NCBI GenBank assembly: GCA_903916775.1
Contig: CAIWXY010000183.1
Coordinates: 1-5,865 of the forward strand
Source of the DNA: an uncultured Actinomycetes bacterium
Lineage (GTDB): Bacteria; Actinomycetota; Actinomycetes; Nanopelagicales; Nanopelagicaceae
Length of the DNA: 5,865 bases
Reading direction: 5' to 3'
Made by a program: the position numbers and the translations under genes. Under the pieces are notes generated by a model that was not told the origin of the DNA, did not search any database, and saw only the letters and a list, made by a program, of their open reading frames with translations. Positions 5,281 to 5,865 of this stretch are shown in pieces. Each line of letters begins with the position of its first letter. Positions within the stretch are counted from its first letter, which is position 1.

Positions 5281-5865
5281 AATCTGGCCCAAGGACCGAT
5301 TTAAGGTCTGCGCTCAAGCTCGGTGAAGCCGTGACCCTCAGGTCATCGTCAATTTTCATGATGGTCGCCTTGGCCCCATCTTGAATCTTGAGGTGTACTT
5401 CACGCGCACCTGGATGTGACCTCAAGATCTCCTTCATTCGCTCGACCATTGGGGCGTTTACCCGAGTTGCATCGATAGTAATGACAAGTGGGCCAGCTGG
5501 TGCTTGATTCACATCTGGCATGTGCATTTCCAGAGCCGTGAAGCGAGGCAACTCTTCGCGCTTATCCAACCGACCACGGATAACAACAACTCGATCTTCA
5601 ACCAAGTTCATCGCGTGAGCGGCATACGTGCCGGCGAAGAAGAGAGCATCGACTGCACCTTCAAGATCCTCGATGGAAACGATCGCCCATGAGTTTCCAT
5701 TTTTCGATACTTTTCTTTGGACCTGGGTGATCAGACCACCAACGGTGATCACTTGATCATGAGCAACTGAATCATCAGTGAGTTGCGAGAGGGGCACATC
5801 AACAGCCGAGCGCAAAATATGTTCGACACCTAAGAGGGGATGATCTGAGACATAGAGTCCAAGCA
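5267..5865 (-). CDS. dnaE: DNA polymerase III alpha subunit, C-terminal part (5' end outside window)
   Basis: This is the 3' end of the gene for the replicative polymerase catalytic subunit, which extends DNA inside the replisome. The frame is open to the window edge, and 198 codons plus the TGA stop are visible. The first visible residues read LGLYVSDHPL, a hallmark of the DnaE region between the polymerase domain and the OB fold. Next comes an OB-fold domain (about visible residues 39-100) with VGGLITQVQRKVSKNG, WAIVSIEDLEG and a VDALFF strand. A C-terminal domain of about 80 residues follows (ERMKEILRSHPGAREVHLKI), and the protein ends in LGPDCLVS. A TTG at 5815 is an internal Leu codon, not the start. 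The polymerase and PHP domains lie outside, so DnaE1 cannot be separated from a DnaE2/ImuC paralogue by active site; the tail and the his neighbourhood favour the replicative enzyme. No terminator follows, so read-through into hisD is possible. Confidence 0.93.
   Translation of the reverse strand, partial: LGLYVSDHPLLGVEHILRSAVDVPLSQLTDDSVAHDQVITVGGLITQVQRKVSKNGNSWAIVSIEDLEGAVDALFFAGTYAAHAMNLVEDRVVVIRGRLDKREELPRFTALEMHMPDVNQAPAGPLVITIDATRVNAPMVERMKEILRSHPGAREVHLKIQDGAKATIMKIDDDLRVTASPSLSADLKSVLGPDCLVS

Noticed and set aside
5815..5815. TTG at 5815-5813 as the start of a 182-residue protein
   Set aside because: The same frame continues to the window edge and encodes the DnaE hallmark LGLYVSDHPL upstream, so the codon is an internal Leu.
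1..5865. Mobile element, CRISPR array, tRNA/rRNA or novel defence system
   Set aside because: All but about 110 bases are conserved housekeeping genes on one strand. No terminal repeats, spacer arrays, cloverleaf patterns or unusual accessory genes were seen.

Overview
The window is one strand-consistent block of a bacterial chromosome. All genes lie on the minus strand, so they read from high to low coordinates. The protein sequences point to an actinobacterium. HisA is of the PriA type with the RGW motif, HisB is the short dehydratase-only form, and the gene order hisD-hisC-hisB-hisH-hisA-hisF is the usual actinobacterial one. Sampled lines run at roughly 40-50% GC, low for the phylum, and intergenic space is almost absent. 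This fits a streamlined low-GC lineage such as the freshwater Nanopelagicales (acI) or a relative; that placement is an inference.

Layout in the direction of transcription: the 3' third of a replicative DNA polymerase III alpha gene (dnaE, 5865-5267, cut by the window edge); a 59-bp gap (5266-5208) with a candidate leaderless promoter, a 9-bp inverted repeat and a small tandem repeat; hisD (5207-3870, GTG start); hisC (3867-2746); hisB (2715-2122); hisH (2125-1529, TTG start overlapping the hisB stop); hisA/priA (1532-798, ATGA overlap with hisH); and hisF (793-17). Bases 1-14 may hold the first codons of another gene. No stretch over 300 bases lacks a gene.

The six his genes cover the pathway from ProFAR to histidine except histidinol-phosphate phosphatase. 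HisA isomerises ProFAR to PRFAR. The HisH-HisF amidotransferase/cyclase makes imidazole glycerol phosphate. HisB dehydrates it, HisC transaminates the product, and HisD oxidises histidinol to histidine. hisG, hisE, hisI and the phosphatase (hisN) are not in the window. Spacings of 2, 30, -4, -4 and 4 bp imply one polycistronic mRNA with translational coupling.

I see no mobile element, CRISPR array, RNA gene, defence system or novel system. The points worth a second look are the hisD promoter region, the start codons, and the probable dual HisA/TrpF role of the isomerase.
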